A DNA stretch of 64,000 nucleotides. Origin: Collinsella aerofaciens ATCC 25986. GTDB lineage: Bacteria > Actinomycetota > Coriobacteriia > Coriobacteriales > Coriobacteriaceae. Below, piece by piece: positions 1 through 7,179 of the stretch (positions are counted from its first letter, which is position 1; each line of letters opens with the position of its first letter). The stretch lies in assembly GCF_010509075.1 (NCBI RefSeq), contig NZ_CP048433.1, positions 186,001-250,000 of the forward strand, read 5' to 3'. Both the position numbers and the translations under genes were made by a program. The notes under the pieces were generated by a model. It was not told the origin of the DNA and did no database searches. It saw nothing but the letters and a program-made list of their open reading frames with translations.

Positions 1-446
1 CCGCCCGAAAGGGTGGCGATCTCGCGGTCGCGCAGGTCGCTGATGCCGACGGTCTCGAGCGTTTCGCTCACGCGCTGCTCGATCTGGTCGTGGGGAACGC
101 CAAAGTTCTCGAGGCCAAAGAGCATCTCGTCCTCAACGACCGAGGCGACCATCTGCGTGTCGATATCCTGCAGCACGCTGCCGACGATTTGCGACACGTC
201 GGTGAGCGAGGCTTCGCAGGTGTCGTGGCCGTCAACCATGACGGACCCAAAGAACGTGCCGGTGTAGTGGTGGGGCACGGCACCCGACAGGCAGGCGGCA
301 AGCGTGGACTTGCCGGCGCCCGAGGGCCCGATGATGCCGATGAAATCTCCCTTGTTCACGCTGAGCGAGATGTGGCTGAGCGCCTGCTCGGTCTGCGTGC
401 CATAGGAGAACGAGACATCGTCGACGTTGATGATCGTTTCCATGGA
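1..446 (-). CDS. ECF-type ABC transporter ATP-binding protein (partial, C-terminus beyond window)
   Basis: This ATP-hydrolysing subunit would sit on the inner face of the membrane and energise an energy-coupling-factor importer. Translation from ATG at 446 (preceded by AAAGG) gives a Walker A motif GPSGAGKST at residues 39-47, a Q-loop region (SVLQDIDTQ, about 89-97) and the start of the LSGG signature at residues 146-148, exactly where the window ends. Walker B and the H-loop lie outside. It is downstream of, and co-oriented with, the S-component gene at 658-1233, so the two probably form one import operon. The 211-bp gap between them holds two hairpin repeats, unusual inside an operon. EcfA/CbiO membership is inferred from the neighbour; an ordinary ABC ATPase is the alternative. 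Confidence 0.85.
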
Positions 447-464
447 TACCTTTCATAGTCATTG

Positions 465-505
465 GGGACGTTCTTTAATGACTAGTCGTTTAAGAACGTC
501 CCCAA
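465..505. repeat. Perfect inverted repeat between S component and ATPase genes
   Basis: A 16-nt arm (TTGGGGACGTTCTTAA, with one extra T on the left copy) pairs with its complement across a short loop containing ACTAGT. It lies about 20 bp before the ATPase start codon on the minus strand. It may act as an intra-operon RNA hairpin that partly stops transcription or protects mRNA ends; no clear U-run follows on either strand. Confidence 0.75.
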
Positions 506-549
506 AAGCTAGTCGTTTGGGACAGTCTTTGGTGGTGAAGCACGGAGAC

Positions 550-650
550 GGCTTTACGAGGGGCCCCAGGTTGGCGCAAGAAAGAGGAGCGAAGCGTACT
601 TGGGTACGCGAGCGACGAATGAACGCCAAGATGGGGTGGCTCGTAAAGCC
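550..650. repeat. 101-nt long hairpin element with conserved core (family A)
   Basis: Outer arms GGCTTTACGAG (550-560) and CTCGTAAAGCC (640-650) pair, followed inward by CCCCA/TGGGG and TTGGC/GCCAA. Read on the minus strand, the inner 45 nt closely match the inner part of the element at 6170-6267 (shared TCGTCGCTCGCGTACC and AAGTACGC blocks), whereas the outer arms are unrelated. The element begins 7 nt after the S-component stop codon. Confidence 0.75.
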
Positions 651-657
651 GAGCGGG

Positions 658-1233
658 TTAGTTGAGCCTAAGAGCCTTCTGGATGGGCAGGTAGAGGGCG
701 CCGACCAGAATGGCGTTAAAGACGGCGGTCATGGCAACGACGGGCAGCATGGCGGCGGCGAGCTCGCCTACCACGCCGAGCATGGCCATCTTGATGACCA
801 TGAAGATGACGCCGGAGACAAAGGTGGTCAGGAAGGTTGCAACAATGGCGATGGCGGGCTTGACCTGACCGTTCTTGCCGGCGGCGTTGACGATGCCGGC
901 CATGAGCATGGCGGCGATGCCCTCGGCGGCAAAATCGACGAACGGCGAAGTGGTGGTGATCTGGATCACGGCAGCCGAGATGAGGCCAATGACGAGCGCC
1001 TGACCGATGTTGGGGCGAACGACCAGAATGGTGAGGCAGAAGGCCGAGATGATGAACTCGGGGCTGATCATACCGCCCGAAATGCTCGAGACTGCCTTGC
1101 CGACGGTGAAGTTGAGGATGAAGCCGGCGGCGAGCAGGATGGCGAGCAGGACGAGGGCACGGACATCGAGTTTGCCGCGGTCGGCGGTCTGGACGGTGCG
1201 GGGCTGGGCGGTGGCGGTGGTGTTCTGAGACAT
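658..1233 (-). CDS. ECF transporter S component, probable tryptophan-specific substrate-binding subunit
   Basis: A 191-residue integral membrane protein. After a polar N-terminus of about 25 residues it has around five to six hydrophobic segments (for example ALVLLAILLAAGFIL and the PEFIISAFCLTILVV block), the size and layout of ECF S components. The start at 1233 is preferred over upstream starts because GAAAGGA sits 8 nt before it and the longer reading frame would run through the leader terminator. The upstream leader peptide with three Trp codons implies control by charged tRNA-Trp, so the likely substrate is tryptophan or a precursor; this is inference from regulation, not from binding residues. 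The ATPase downstream completes the transporter, while the shared T component would be elsewhere. Confidence 0.8.
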   Translation of the reverse strand: MSQNTTATAQPRTVQTADRGKLDVRALVLLAILLAAGFILNFTVGKAVSSISGGMISPEFIISAFCLTILVVRPNIGQALVIGLISAAVIQITTTSPFVDFAAEGIAAMLMAGIVNAAGKNGQVKPAIAIVATFLTTFVSGVIFMVIKMAMLGVVGELAAAMLPVVAMTAVFNAILVGALYLPIQKALRLN

Positions 1234-1279
1234 GGTGAAAATCCTTTCAAAAAGGGGAGTGTAAGAGAAAAACGGAGGC

Positions 1280-1300
1280 GCGTGATGCGAATGCGATCGG
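1280..1300. repeat. Downstream arm of a long-range inverted repeat in the trp leader
   Basis: Complementary (20 of 21 positions) to 1389-1409, which lies inside the leader-peptide gene just after the Trp codons. The two arms enclose the leader stop codon and the terminator hairpin, so their pairing would compete with or cage the attenuator. Confidence 0.6.
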
Positions 1301-1311
1301 GCTCGAGATAG

Positions 1312-1342
1312 AAAAAGGCCCCCGGTCGAAACCGGAGGCCTT
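1312..1342 (-). terminator. Attenuator terminator upstream of the S-component gene
   Basis: On the minus strand AAGGCCTCCGGT pairs with ACCGGGGGCCTT across a TTCG tetraloop and is followed by TTTTTC. It lies between the Trp-rich leader peptide and the S-component start, the position expected of a transcription attenuator. Confidence 0.85.
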
Positions 1343-1378
1343 CCAATCACCTAGAGCGCAAAAGCAGGCGTGAGGGAC

Positions 1379-1447
1379 TCACTGTCGACCGATCGTATTC
1401 GCATCACGCCACCACCAGTTGTTGAGAGACTTCATCGTGTTCTTCAT
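1379..1447 (-). CDS. Trp-rich leader peptide (transcription attenuator)
   Basis: A 22-codon reading frame starting ATGAAGAACACG, preceded by AAAGGAGCC, encodes a peptide containing NNWWWRDANTIG: three successive UGG codons at codons 11-13 and a UGA stop at 1379. It is followed 37 nt later by a strong intrinsic terminator. In trp leaders of other bacteria, a ribosome stalled on Trp codons under tryptophan starvation allows an antiterminator to form. A GGCGTGA segment just after the Trp codons can pair with TCACGCC near 1363-1369, a candidate 1:2 helix. The peptide itself is probably only a sensor. Its position before an importer rather than trp biosynthesis genes identifies the regulated function as uptake. 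Confidence 0.85.
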   Translation of the reverse strand: MKNTMKSLNNWWWRDANTIGRQ

Positions 1448-1505
1448 GTCGGTGGCTCCTTTCATGGTGCCGTGGCGCGGTCGCACCTTGTTGCTGTTGC
1501 GCTGC

Positions 1506-1511
1506 ACTATA
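1506..1511 (-). promoter_or_regulatory. Candidate extended -10 of the trp-leader transcript
   Basis: Minus-strand TGCTATAGT, an extended -10 element, lies about 60 bp upstream of the leader peptide start. No good -35 hexamer is visible. Confidence 0.4.
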
Positions 1512-1535
1512 GCACAGCAAAGTGTGTGCGGGGAA

Positions 1536-1572
1536 ATCTTTTTTAAAAAGATTTCAGGCGGGTTTCCCGCCG
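1536..1572 (-). terminator. Terminator after the C69 dipeptidase gene
   Basis: On the minus strand GGCGGG-AAA-CCCGCC is followed by TGAAATCTTTTT. The T-rich stretch is itself part of an inverted repeat (AAATCTTTTT/AAAAAGATTT). A second, longer stem with GCTGAGCGG/CCGCTCAGC arms lies between it and the stop codon. Confidence 0.6.
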
Positions 1573-1634
1573 GTCAAAAGAGCGGGCTGAGCGGGCGAGG
1601 CTGCCATTGCTGCCTTGTCCGCTCAGCTAAGACG

Positions 1635-3563
1635 TTACCCCTTATTGCGACGGTAGAGGAAGTAACCGCCCGCGGAGATGACGGCAACGCCAGCGATGGC
1701 GAATGCGGCCACCATGCGGCCATCAAAACGATCACCGGTGGTGGGCAGGCCGCCCTTGGTGTTCGTCTTGTTGGTGGTTACCGTGGTCGTGGTGTCCGAC
1801 TTGCCAGGCTTCTCGGGCTTGGTGGTGGGCTGCTCGGGCTTAGCGGGCTGCTCGGGGGTACCGGGCTGCTCGGGAGTACCAGGCTGATCCGGGGTTACCG
1901 GGTCGGTGGCAAGAGCGTCCTTGGCGTAGGTGATGGACACCTTGAGGCCGTTGGTCTCGGTGTTCAGGTCGCTCGGGGTGAAGGGCTGGTCGAAGTTTTC
2001 GGCCTTCTGATAGGCGCGCATCTCCTGGAGCAGGGCCTTGCACTTCTTGTAGGTGTTCTCGGTGGCAGCCTTGCCGGCCTTGTTGGCCAGGGCAGTACGG
2101 CCCTCGGTGGTCGTCTCGGCCAGCATGGCGGCGTCAACTTCCTTGTTCTGCTCGATGAGCTCATTCTGGAGGGCGTCAAGATAGGCATGGACGCCAGCAC
2201 CGAGGGTGGCACGATTCTCGAAGGCAAGCGAGCTGATGTCCATAAAGACGTAGTTGATGGAGTTCTCAGGCTCTTCGTTGTTTACGACGTCTGTTTCATC
2301 GCAGTGGTCGAAAGATACGGTCTGGTCGCTGAAGTAGGGGCTGACCTCGGTCATCAGGGCGGAGTACAGCGGGATGGCGATGGAGAATTCAGCTCGAGAG
2401 AGCATCTCCCATTGGATGGTCGCAATTTCAGGGTTGAGGCCGTTGCGAATCTGGAAGAGATGGGCCTCACCGTTGCGCTCGGTGCCGATGCAATAGGCAC
2501 CATCGGTGTTGGCGCTGAGGCCGGGAACGTTTTCGCCACGATTGCCAAAGGCGCGAATAAGTTCAAAAGTATTCCAACCGGACTTTTCGGGTTGGAAGAA
2601 CAGCGGCTGCATTTCATTTACCATGGCGCCAACCTTAGCGCGCGGTTTTTCGCTAGTGTCCTGGACGATTTCATAGTCGGTGCCCTCAGTAAGCGGAGCC
2701 CCAAGGTAATCGCGGCCCTGGACGTAGCGCGACCAAGCGTGAACGGAAGTTTTGTCGATGGGCGAACCGTAGGTCTGGGCAACATCGAACTGTCCGTCGT
2801 CGAAATACTTGGCGAAACCCTTTTCTTCAGGTAGGGACTTAATGCCTTCGGAGTGAATGCAGTTTACGGTGTCATCGAGGTTAACCTTGAAGTTGAGATT
2901 GCTGATATTGGGATTGAGCGACGCGATATCATCGGTCGACTTCATGGCAATCCACTGATGGCCGGAAAGCGCGGCGAACAGCCAGGTCTCATTGTTGTCG
3001 GCAATAATGAGCTGGTCGTTGGCGTTGGCGCCCTGTTCGTTAATGAGCCTGCCGATGAGCTCGACTCCCTCGCGGGCCGTGCCGCTCTCGCCAAGGATGA
3101 CGCCGGCGTAGACGTATTCGCTGATGCCTGTTTTGGTCAGGGGATCTGCGGCCTTTGCTTCGTCATTCATGCTCGTGCTCAGCGTGGCAGAGCAAGAAAC
3201 GCCCTTCTCGTTAATTCCCGCTTCGGAGTAGGCGTCCCAGCGTCCGTGCCACTGCGAAGGGTGGTCACGCACGTAGCTATAACGATATGTGGTCTTGGTC
3301 GAGGTGTATGCGAAGTCGGACTCGTCTGAGCCGTAGATATGGCCGGGACCATGCGAGGGTTCAATGCCATAGTGCTTGAGGTAACGTGTGCCAACGTCCT
3401 CGGTGCGGCCATAATACGTATTGCCATCGGCCGTTAGGTTTTTGCCCATGTAGATCTGCGTGCAGGCGAGCGCAGAGGTCGGCATGGACATGATGGTTGC
3501 AGCTCCAAAGGCGAGGCCTATGCCTAACTTCTTGAGCGCGTTGACGGGGTGAGTTTTCCTCAT
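1635..3563 (-). CDS. Cell-wall-anchored dipeptidase, peptidase family C69
   Basis: A 642-residue secreted Ntn-type dipeptidase. Residues 1-33 form a signal peptide ending in ALA; cleavage or autoprocessing exposes Cys34 (CTQIYMGKN), the N-terminal nucleophile of family C69. The catalytic domain runs to about residue 480 and carries the family's GNTYYGRTED stretch. A helical region, then a Pro/Glu/Gln repeat segment (PGTPEQ units, about 550-590), spans the wall. LPTTG at 606-610, a hydrophobic segment and RRNKG at the C-terminus form a sortase signal. GGGAGG precedes the ATG. It probably hydrolyses dipeptides at the cell surface, feeding amino-acid fermentation. No sortase gene is in the window. 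The terminator at 1536-1572 ends the transcript. Confidence 0.9.
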   Translation of the reverse strand: MRKTHPVNALKKLGIGLAFGAATIMSMPTSALACTQIYMGKNLTADGNTYYGRTEDVGTRYLKHYGIEPSHGPGHIYGSDESDFAYTSTKTTYRYSYVRDHPSQWHGRWDAYSEAGINEKGVSCSATLSTSMNDEAKAADPLTKTGISEYVYAGVILGESGTAREGVELIGRLINEQGANANDQLIIADNNETWLFAALSGHQWIAMKSTDDIASLNPNISNLNFKVNLDDTVNCIHSEGIKSLPEEKGFAKYFDDGQFDVAQTYGSPIDKTSVHAWSRYVQGRDYLGAPLTEGTDYEIVQDTSEKPRAKVGAMVNEMQPLFFQPEKSGWNTFELIRAFGNRGENVPGLSANTDGAYCIGTERNGEAHLFQIRNGLNPEIATIQWEMLSRAEFSIAIPLYSALMTEVSPYFSDQTVSFDHCDETDVVNNEEPENSINYVFMDISSLAFENRATLGAGVHAYLDALQNELIEQNKEVDAAMLAETTTEGRTALANKAGKAATENTYKKCKALLQEMRAYQKAENFDQPFTPSDLNTETNGLKVSITYAKDALATDPVTPDQPGTPEQPGTPEQPAKPEQPTTKPEKPGKSDTTTTVTTNKTNTKGGLPTTGDRFDGRMVAAFAIAGVAVISAGGYFLYRRNKG

Positions 3564-3582
3564 TTTCCCTCCCAGCGTGCGA

Positions 3583-3606
3583 AAGCCCTCTGTCGCCAGA
3601 GGGCTT
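3583..3606. other. Hairpin in the 5' leader of the dipeptidase gene
   Basis: AAGCCCTCTG-tcgc-CAGAGGGCTT, 20 bp before the start codon and just upstream of its GGGAGG. It could stabilise or modulate the mRNA. The rest of the spacer (3607-3790) is AT-rich, contains TATA-like stretches consistent with promoters, and has no reading frame I can support. Confidence 0.5.
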
Positions 3607-3790
3607 CAGCCAATAAAGACACTCCCTTAGCGTAACGAATCGGAAACAATATTCATCTATGAAAAATACTTACTCGATAAGCGTAATGAAATATACGATG
3701 AGCGGTTAATTATACTCAGTCTGTAGCTTTAGCCAAATAAAGACGCCCTGCAATTACTGTATCTGGATAAAGCGTCTGGAAATACCGAAA

Positions 3791-3833
3791 TGAAAAATCC
3801 CCCGCTGTTTGGCAAATGCATAAACAGCGGGGG
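3791..3833 (-). terminator. Terminator after the lipid kinase/small peptide operon
   Basis: Twelve paired bases (CCCCCGCTGTTT with AAACAGCGGGGG) around an 11-nt loop, followed on the minus strand by ATTTTTC. Confidence 0.85.
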
Positions 3834-3869
3834 AGATGATAATCGGATGAATATCATACCAATGTGGAA

Positions 3870-3962
3870 TTACTTCTTCCGGCGGTGGATCACGTTGATC
3901 GCATAGCCGACGAGCATGGCCAAAACGATGACGATAAAGCCGAGCAGGGGATTGTCGTTCAT
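3870..3962 (-). CDS. 30-residue single-pass membrane peptide, unknown function
   Basis: A short gene with a perfect AGGAGG seven nt before its ATG. The product starts MNDNPLLGF, then a single hydrophobic segment (IVIVLAMLVGYAI) and ends in the basic tail HRRKK, predicting one membrane span with the C-terminus inside. It starts 9 nt after the lipid kinase stop, with its ribosome site overlapping that stop, and a strong terminator follows 36 nt later. This supports translation as the last gene of a two-gene operon. I do not recognise a family. A role as a partner or membrane anchor of the lipid kinase is only a guess from position. Confidence 0.65.
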   Translation of the reverse strand: MNDNPLLGFIVIVLAMLVGYAINVIHRRKK

Positions 3963-3971
3963 GAGGTCCTC

Positions 3972-4889
3972 CTATTTTCCGAGCGGTGAGAATTCGTCGA
4001 CGATGAGGTCGAGGCATTGCGGAAGTGCGCGGGCACCAAAGACGCCCGAGTTGCTGGAGATGATCTCGCCATCGAACTGCATGCCCAGCGACGGGGTGCA
4101 GGTGATCTTGGCTTCCTTGGTCTGGATGATCTTGAACTGCGGGCGCCCGAGTACCTTGCCGGCGGGGTCAAGCGCAGCGGTGATCACGGTAGGCAGCAGC
4201 TGCACGGTGCGCACGGGTTCGATGACCGCAATGTCGACCATGCCATCGTTCATGCGGCAGTCGGGGAACAGGTTGATGTCGTTTTGGATGACCGAGGTGT
4301 TGCCGGCCATGCAGCAGATGCCGTCGAGCTCCTCGACAATGCCGTCATGCTCAATCGTAAAGTGCGCTACCGTAGGGTTGGGCGTGGCGAGCGCAGAGAG
4401 GAAGTAGGCGATCTCGCCGATGTCGTTTTTGGTGGGGGCGGCCTTCATCATGATCTCGGCGTCGAAGCCCGAGCCGGCGATGATGATGAAGCCGTGGCGC
4501 TTCTCGTTGCCGTTCTCGTCGAGCCAAAAGAGCTCGCCCATGTCGACTTTGACCGTGCGACCGGCACGGCAGGCCTTGGCGAGCGCCGCCGCCTCGGGGG
4601 CATTGCCGATGTTGTTGAAGAACAGGCAGGCCGTACCGGAGGGGAAGACGAGCGTGGGGACACCGCATCCGCGCATCTGGTCGAGCACGTTGGAGACAGT
4701 GCCGTCGCCGCCCGAAACGACCACGCGGTCAAACTCGCGCACGTCTGCCACGGCGTCCTCGGGTTCCATGCCATCGCCGATAAAGCGCATCACGACCTCG
4801 TCGCCGCCCTGTGCAAGGGCGTGCGTGAATGCGAAGATTTCATCTGAGCTGGGGCCCGATGCCGGGTTGTGGATGATAAGGCAGCGCAT
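3972..4889 (-). CDS. Diacylglycerol/lipid kinase family protein (YegS/DgkB type)
   Basis: A 305-residue cytoplasmic kinase predicted to phosphorylate a membrane lipid such as diacylglycerol. The nucleotide-binding GGDGT is at residues 60-64, and the C-terminal half has the beta-rich domain typical of the family (GSGFDAEIM about 155; QFDGE near 280). One feature is unusual: the loop that normally reads GTANDFAR is here GTACLFFNN (87-95), so substrate or nucleotide contacts may differ. The ATG at 4889 has only a weak upstream ribosome site. It is transcribed away from rnd and followed by the 30-residue membrane peptide. Substrate not determinable from sequence. Confidence 0.8.
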   Translation of the reverse strand: MRCLIIHNPASGPSSDEIFAFTHALAQGGDEVVMRFIGDGMEPEDAVADVREFDRVVVSGGDGTVSNVLDQMRGCGVPTLVFPSGTACLFFNNIGNAPEAAALAKACRAGRTVKVDMGELFWLDENGNEKRHGFIIIAGSGFDAEIMMKAAPTKNDIGEIAYFLSALATPNPTVAHFTIEHDGIVEELDGICCMAGNTSVIQNDINLFPDCRMNDGMVDIAVIEPVRTVQLLPTVITAALDPAGKVLGRPQFKIIQTKEAKITCTPSLGMQFDGEIISSNSGVFGARALPQCLDLIVDEFSPLGK

Positions 4890-4987
4890 ACTTACGTTCC
4901 CGTTCTGTGACTAACCGAGTATAGTTGTAAGGCAATGCCGATATCCTACCCGTGTTTTTCGGGCCTAACCTTATTCGATGGGTTGAT

Positions 4988-6121
4988 ATGTACATTTCCA
5001 CACATCAGGCTCTACTCGACTTTTGCCAGCGCGCCCGTGAGTTCGACGCGATTGCCGTCGATACCGAGTTTTTGCGCGAGCGCACGTTCCATCCGCGTCT
5101 ATGTTTGGTTCAGATTGCCACCCCTGCTGAGAGCGTCGCGGTCGATCCCCTGGTAATCGACGACCTATCGCCGCTGGCCGAGCTTATGGCCGACGAGAGC
5201 GTGACCAAGGTCTTCCACGCGTGCTCGCAGGATATGGAGGTCATGCTCCATACCGTGGGCGTGCTGCCACGACCGATTTTTGACACGCAGGTGGCCGCCG
5301 CCTTTTTGGGCGAGCGCCAGCAGATTTCGTATGGCGCGCTTGTTCAGACGTTCTGCGGTGTATCGCTGCCCAAGACCGAGTCGCTGACTGACTGGTCGCG
5401 CCGCCCGCTGACCGATAAGCAGATTGAGTATGCGATCGACGACGTCAAGTACCTGATCGTCGCCTATACCGAGATGATGAGCCGTCTGCGCGAGCTGGGC
5501 CGTGTGGACTGGGTGCTCGACGAGTTGCGCCCGCTGGCTGACGAGTCGCACTATCGCGCCGATCGCCACGAGGCGTTCCGCAAGGTCAAACGCATCAATT
5601 CGTGTAGCCGTCACCAGTTGGGCATCGCGCGCGAGCTCGCCGCTTGGCGCGAGGATCGCGCCGAGCGCCGTAACATCCCGCGCAAGTGGGTCATGTCCGA
5701 CGACACGCTGCTTGCGCTCGTTAAGCGCAATCCCGTGCGCGTTGAGGAGTTCCGTAGCATTCGCGGTACCGATCAGTTGGGGGAGCGCGACGTGGACGGT
5801 GCGCTCATGGCCATCAAGCGCGGCGCGAGCTGCCCGCACGATCGCCTGCCGCTCATGGTGCGCGGGCACCGTCAGATTTCGCCGGAGTTGGAGAGCGTGA
5901 CGGACCTGATGTATGCGCTCATTCGCCTAGTTGCCGAGCGCTCGGGCGTGGCGACCTCGGTCATTGCCTCGCGCGATGACCTGGCCGACTACATTGAGCA
6001 TCCCGAGCAGAGCCCCCTGCGCGAAGGCTGGCGCTTTGAGCTCGTGGGTTCGCGTCTAGACGATCTGCTTTCCGGCAATATGGGACTCACCGTGAAGGAC
6101 GGCAAAATCGAATTGCTGTAG
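4988..6121 (+). CDS. rnd: Ribonuclease D
   Basis: A 3'-5' exoribonuclease that trims tRNA and other structured RNA precursors. The N-terminal DEDD exonuclease domain has VDTEFLRE (first acidic pair, about residues 24-31), FHACSQDMEV (about 79), FDTQVAAAFLG (about 100) and a Tyr/Asp site around YAIDDVKYL (about 152-160). An HRDC domain follows at about 200-280 (ARELAAWREDRAERRNIPRKW). The ATG at 4988 is chosen because the preceding GTG (4952) adds 12 residues not seen in the family; neither has a strong ribosome site. The gene is divergent from the lipid kinase and is followed by the repeat at 6130-6267. Confidence 0.92.
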   Translation: MYISTHQALLDFCQRAREFDAIAVDTEFLRERTFHPRLCLVQIATPAESVAVDPLVIDDLSPLAELMADESVTKVFHACSQDMEVMLHTVGVLPRPIFDTQVAAAFLGERQQISYGALVQTFCGVSLPKTESLTDWSRRPLTDKQIEYAIDDVKYLIVAYTEMMSRLRELGRVDWVLDELRPLADESHYRADRHEAFRKVKRINSCSRHQLGIARELAAWREDRAERRNIPRKWVMSDDTLLALVKRNPVRVEEFRSIRGTDQLGERDVDGALMAIKRGASCPHDRLPLMVRGHRQISPELESVTDLMYALIRLVAERSGVATSVIASRDDLADYIEHPEQSPLREGWRFELVGSRLDDLLSGNMGLTVKDGKIELL

Positions 6122-6129
6122 GTATATAG

Positions 6130-6267
6130 TTACGCGGTTTTACCAAACCGCGTAACAGCTCGACGCTGCAAACGGCCGAGAGCGGCAATCTGACGTTCAA
6201 TCGTCGCTCGCGTACCAAAGTACGCGTCGCTTCTCTTTCACGTCACCTTGCTCGCTCTCGGCCGTTT
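6130..6267. repeat. 138-nt two-hairpin element (family A) with locus-specific stem
   Basis: Hairpin I (6130-6155) is TTACGCGGTTT-tacc-AAACCGCGTAA. Hairpin II (6170-6267) has perfect 15-bp outer arms AAACGGCCGAGAGCG and their complement, enclosing a core with CGCGTAC-caaa-GTACGCG. The element at 41709-41846 has the same two-hairpin plan, the same total length and the same GGTTTTACCAA and TCGACGCT blocks, but unrelated 15-bp outer arms. The core sequence also recurs at 550-650. Confidence 0.8.
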
Positions 6268-6359
6268 TCGCTGACATTGCCAAAACATTGATGTTGATTT
6301 GCTGGTCAGTCGAATGGGTAAAATGCCTCCAACGTGTAACTCGATTCGGAGGAATTCGC

Positions 6360-7064
6360 ATGCCTTATTACTATGGATACGGCTTTGGCATCGACCCGCT
6401 GTACCTGCTGGTTGTTCTTGTCTGCACGGTGCTTGGCCTTGCCGCACAGAACTATATCAACTCGACGTACAAAACCTGGTCCAAGGTTCGCTCGGACGGC
6501 GATACGGGTGCCACAGTCGCTCGCCGCATGCTCGATGCCAACGGTTGTAGCGCCGTGGGTATCAAGGGTGTCGCTGGCGAGCTCACCGACCATTACAACC
6601 CGCAGGACAACAACCTGTATCTGTCGGATGCCAACCGTTCGGGCGGTTCGGTCGCAAGCGTTGCCGTCGCCTGCCACGAGGCGGGCCATGCCGCCCAGCG
6701 TCAAAGCGGCTATGCCATGATGAAAGTGCGTACCGCCCTCGTGCCGGTCGTCAACTTTACCCAGAACACCTGGACCATCGTGTTACTCTTGGGCCTGTTT
6801 ATGAACATTGCCGGGCTCACGACCCTCGCGTTGATCTTCTTCTCGTTTAGTGTGCTGTTCCAACTCGTTACGTTGCCTGTCGAGATTGACGCCAGCCGAC
6901 GTGCTGTGGCGTACATCGAGCAGTCGGGCATGAGCTCCAAGCAGGTCAACGGCGCCAAGAAGGTACTGACGGCAGCCGCGCTTACCTATGTGGCCGCAGC
7001 GCTCACTTCGATTATTCAGCTGCTCTACCTTATGGCTCGCTACAACAGAAACTCCAACCGATAA
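6360..7064 (+). CDS. Membrane zinc metallopeptidase (YugP family)
   Basis: A 234-residue protein with an N-terminal membrane segment (about 12-30), a zinc site HEAGHA at 106-111 in a family-typical context (VAVACHEAGHAAQ), and two further hydrophobic regions (about 130-180 and 210-228). This matches the neutral zinc metallopeptidase family exemplified by Bacillus YugP (Pfam Zn_peptidase_2), thought to act on membrane proteins but without a defined substrate. The ATG at 6360 follows a strong GGAGG (ATTCGGAGGAATTCGC), which rules out the longer upstream reading frame. It stands alone between the repeat element and xseA. Confidence 0.88.
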   Translation: MPYYYGYGFGIDPLYLLVVLVCTVLGLAAQNYINSTYKTWSKVRSDGDTGATVARRMLDANGCSAVGIKGVAGELTDHYNPQDNNLYLSDANRSGGSVASVAVACHEAGHAAQRQSGYAMMKVRTALVPVVNFTQNTWTIVLLLGLFMNIAGLTTLALIFFSFSVLFQLVTLPVEIDASRRAVAYIEQSGMSSKQVNGAKKVLTAAALTYVAAALTSIIQLLYLMARYNRNSNR

Positions 7065-7080
7065 CAAATTGGGTCACTGG

Positions 7081-7110
7081 GCGCCGCGGGGATTCGTGTC
7101 CCCGCGGCGC
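7081..7110 (+). terminator. GC-rich hairpin after the metallopeptidase gene
   Basis: A 12-bp stem GCGCCGCGGGGA/TCCCCGCGGCGC around a short loop, 16 bp after the stop codon. There is no U-run, so termination would be inefficient or Rho-assisted. Confidence 0.5.
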
Positions 7111-7179
7111 TGTACTATGTGTTGGACTTAATTTCGCACGGGGCCGGAGCCTCTGTGCTCGATAACGAAAGGAGGCTGC

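Noticed and set aside
1379-1447. T-box riboswitch before the S-component gene
   Set aside because: No T-box sequence or long specifier stem is visible; a translated leader with Trp codons explains the terminator better.
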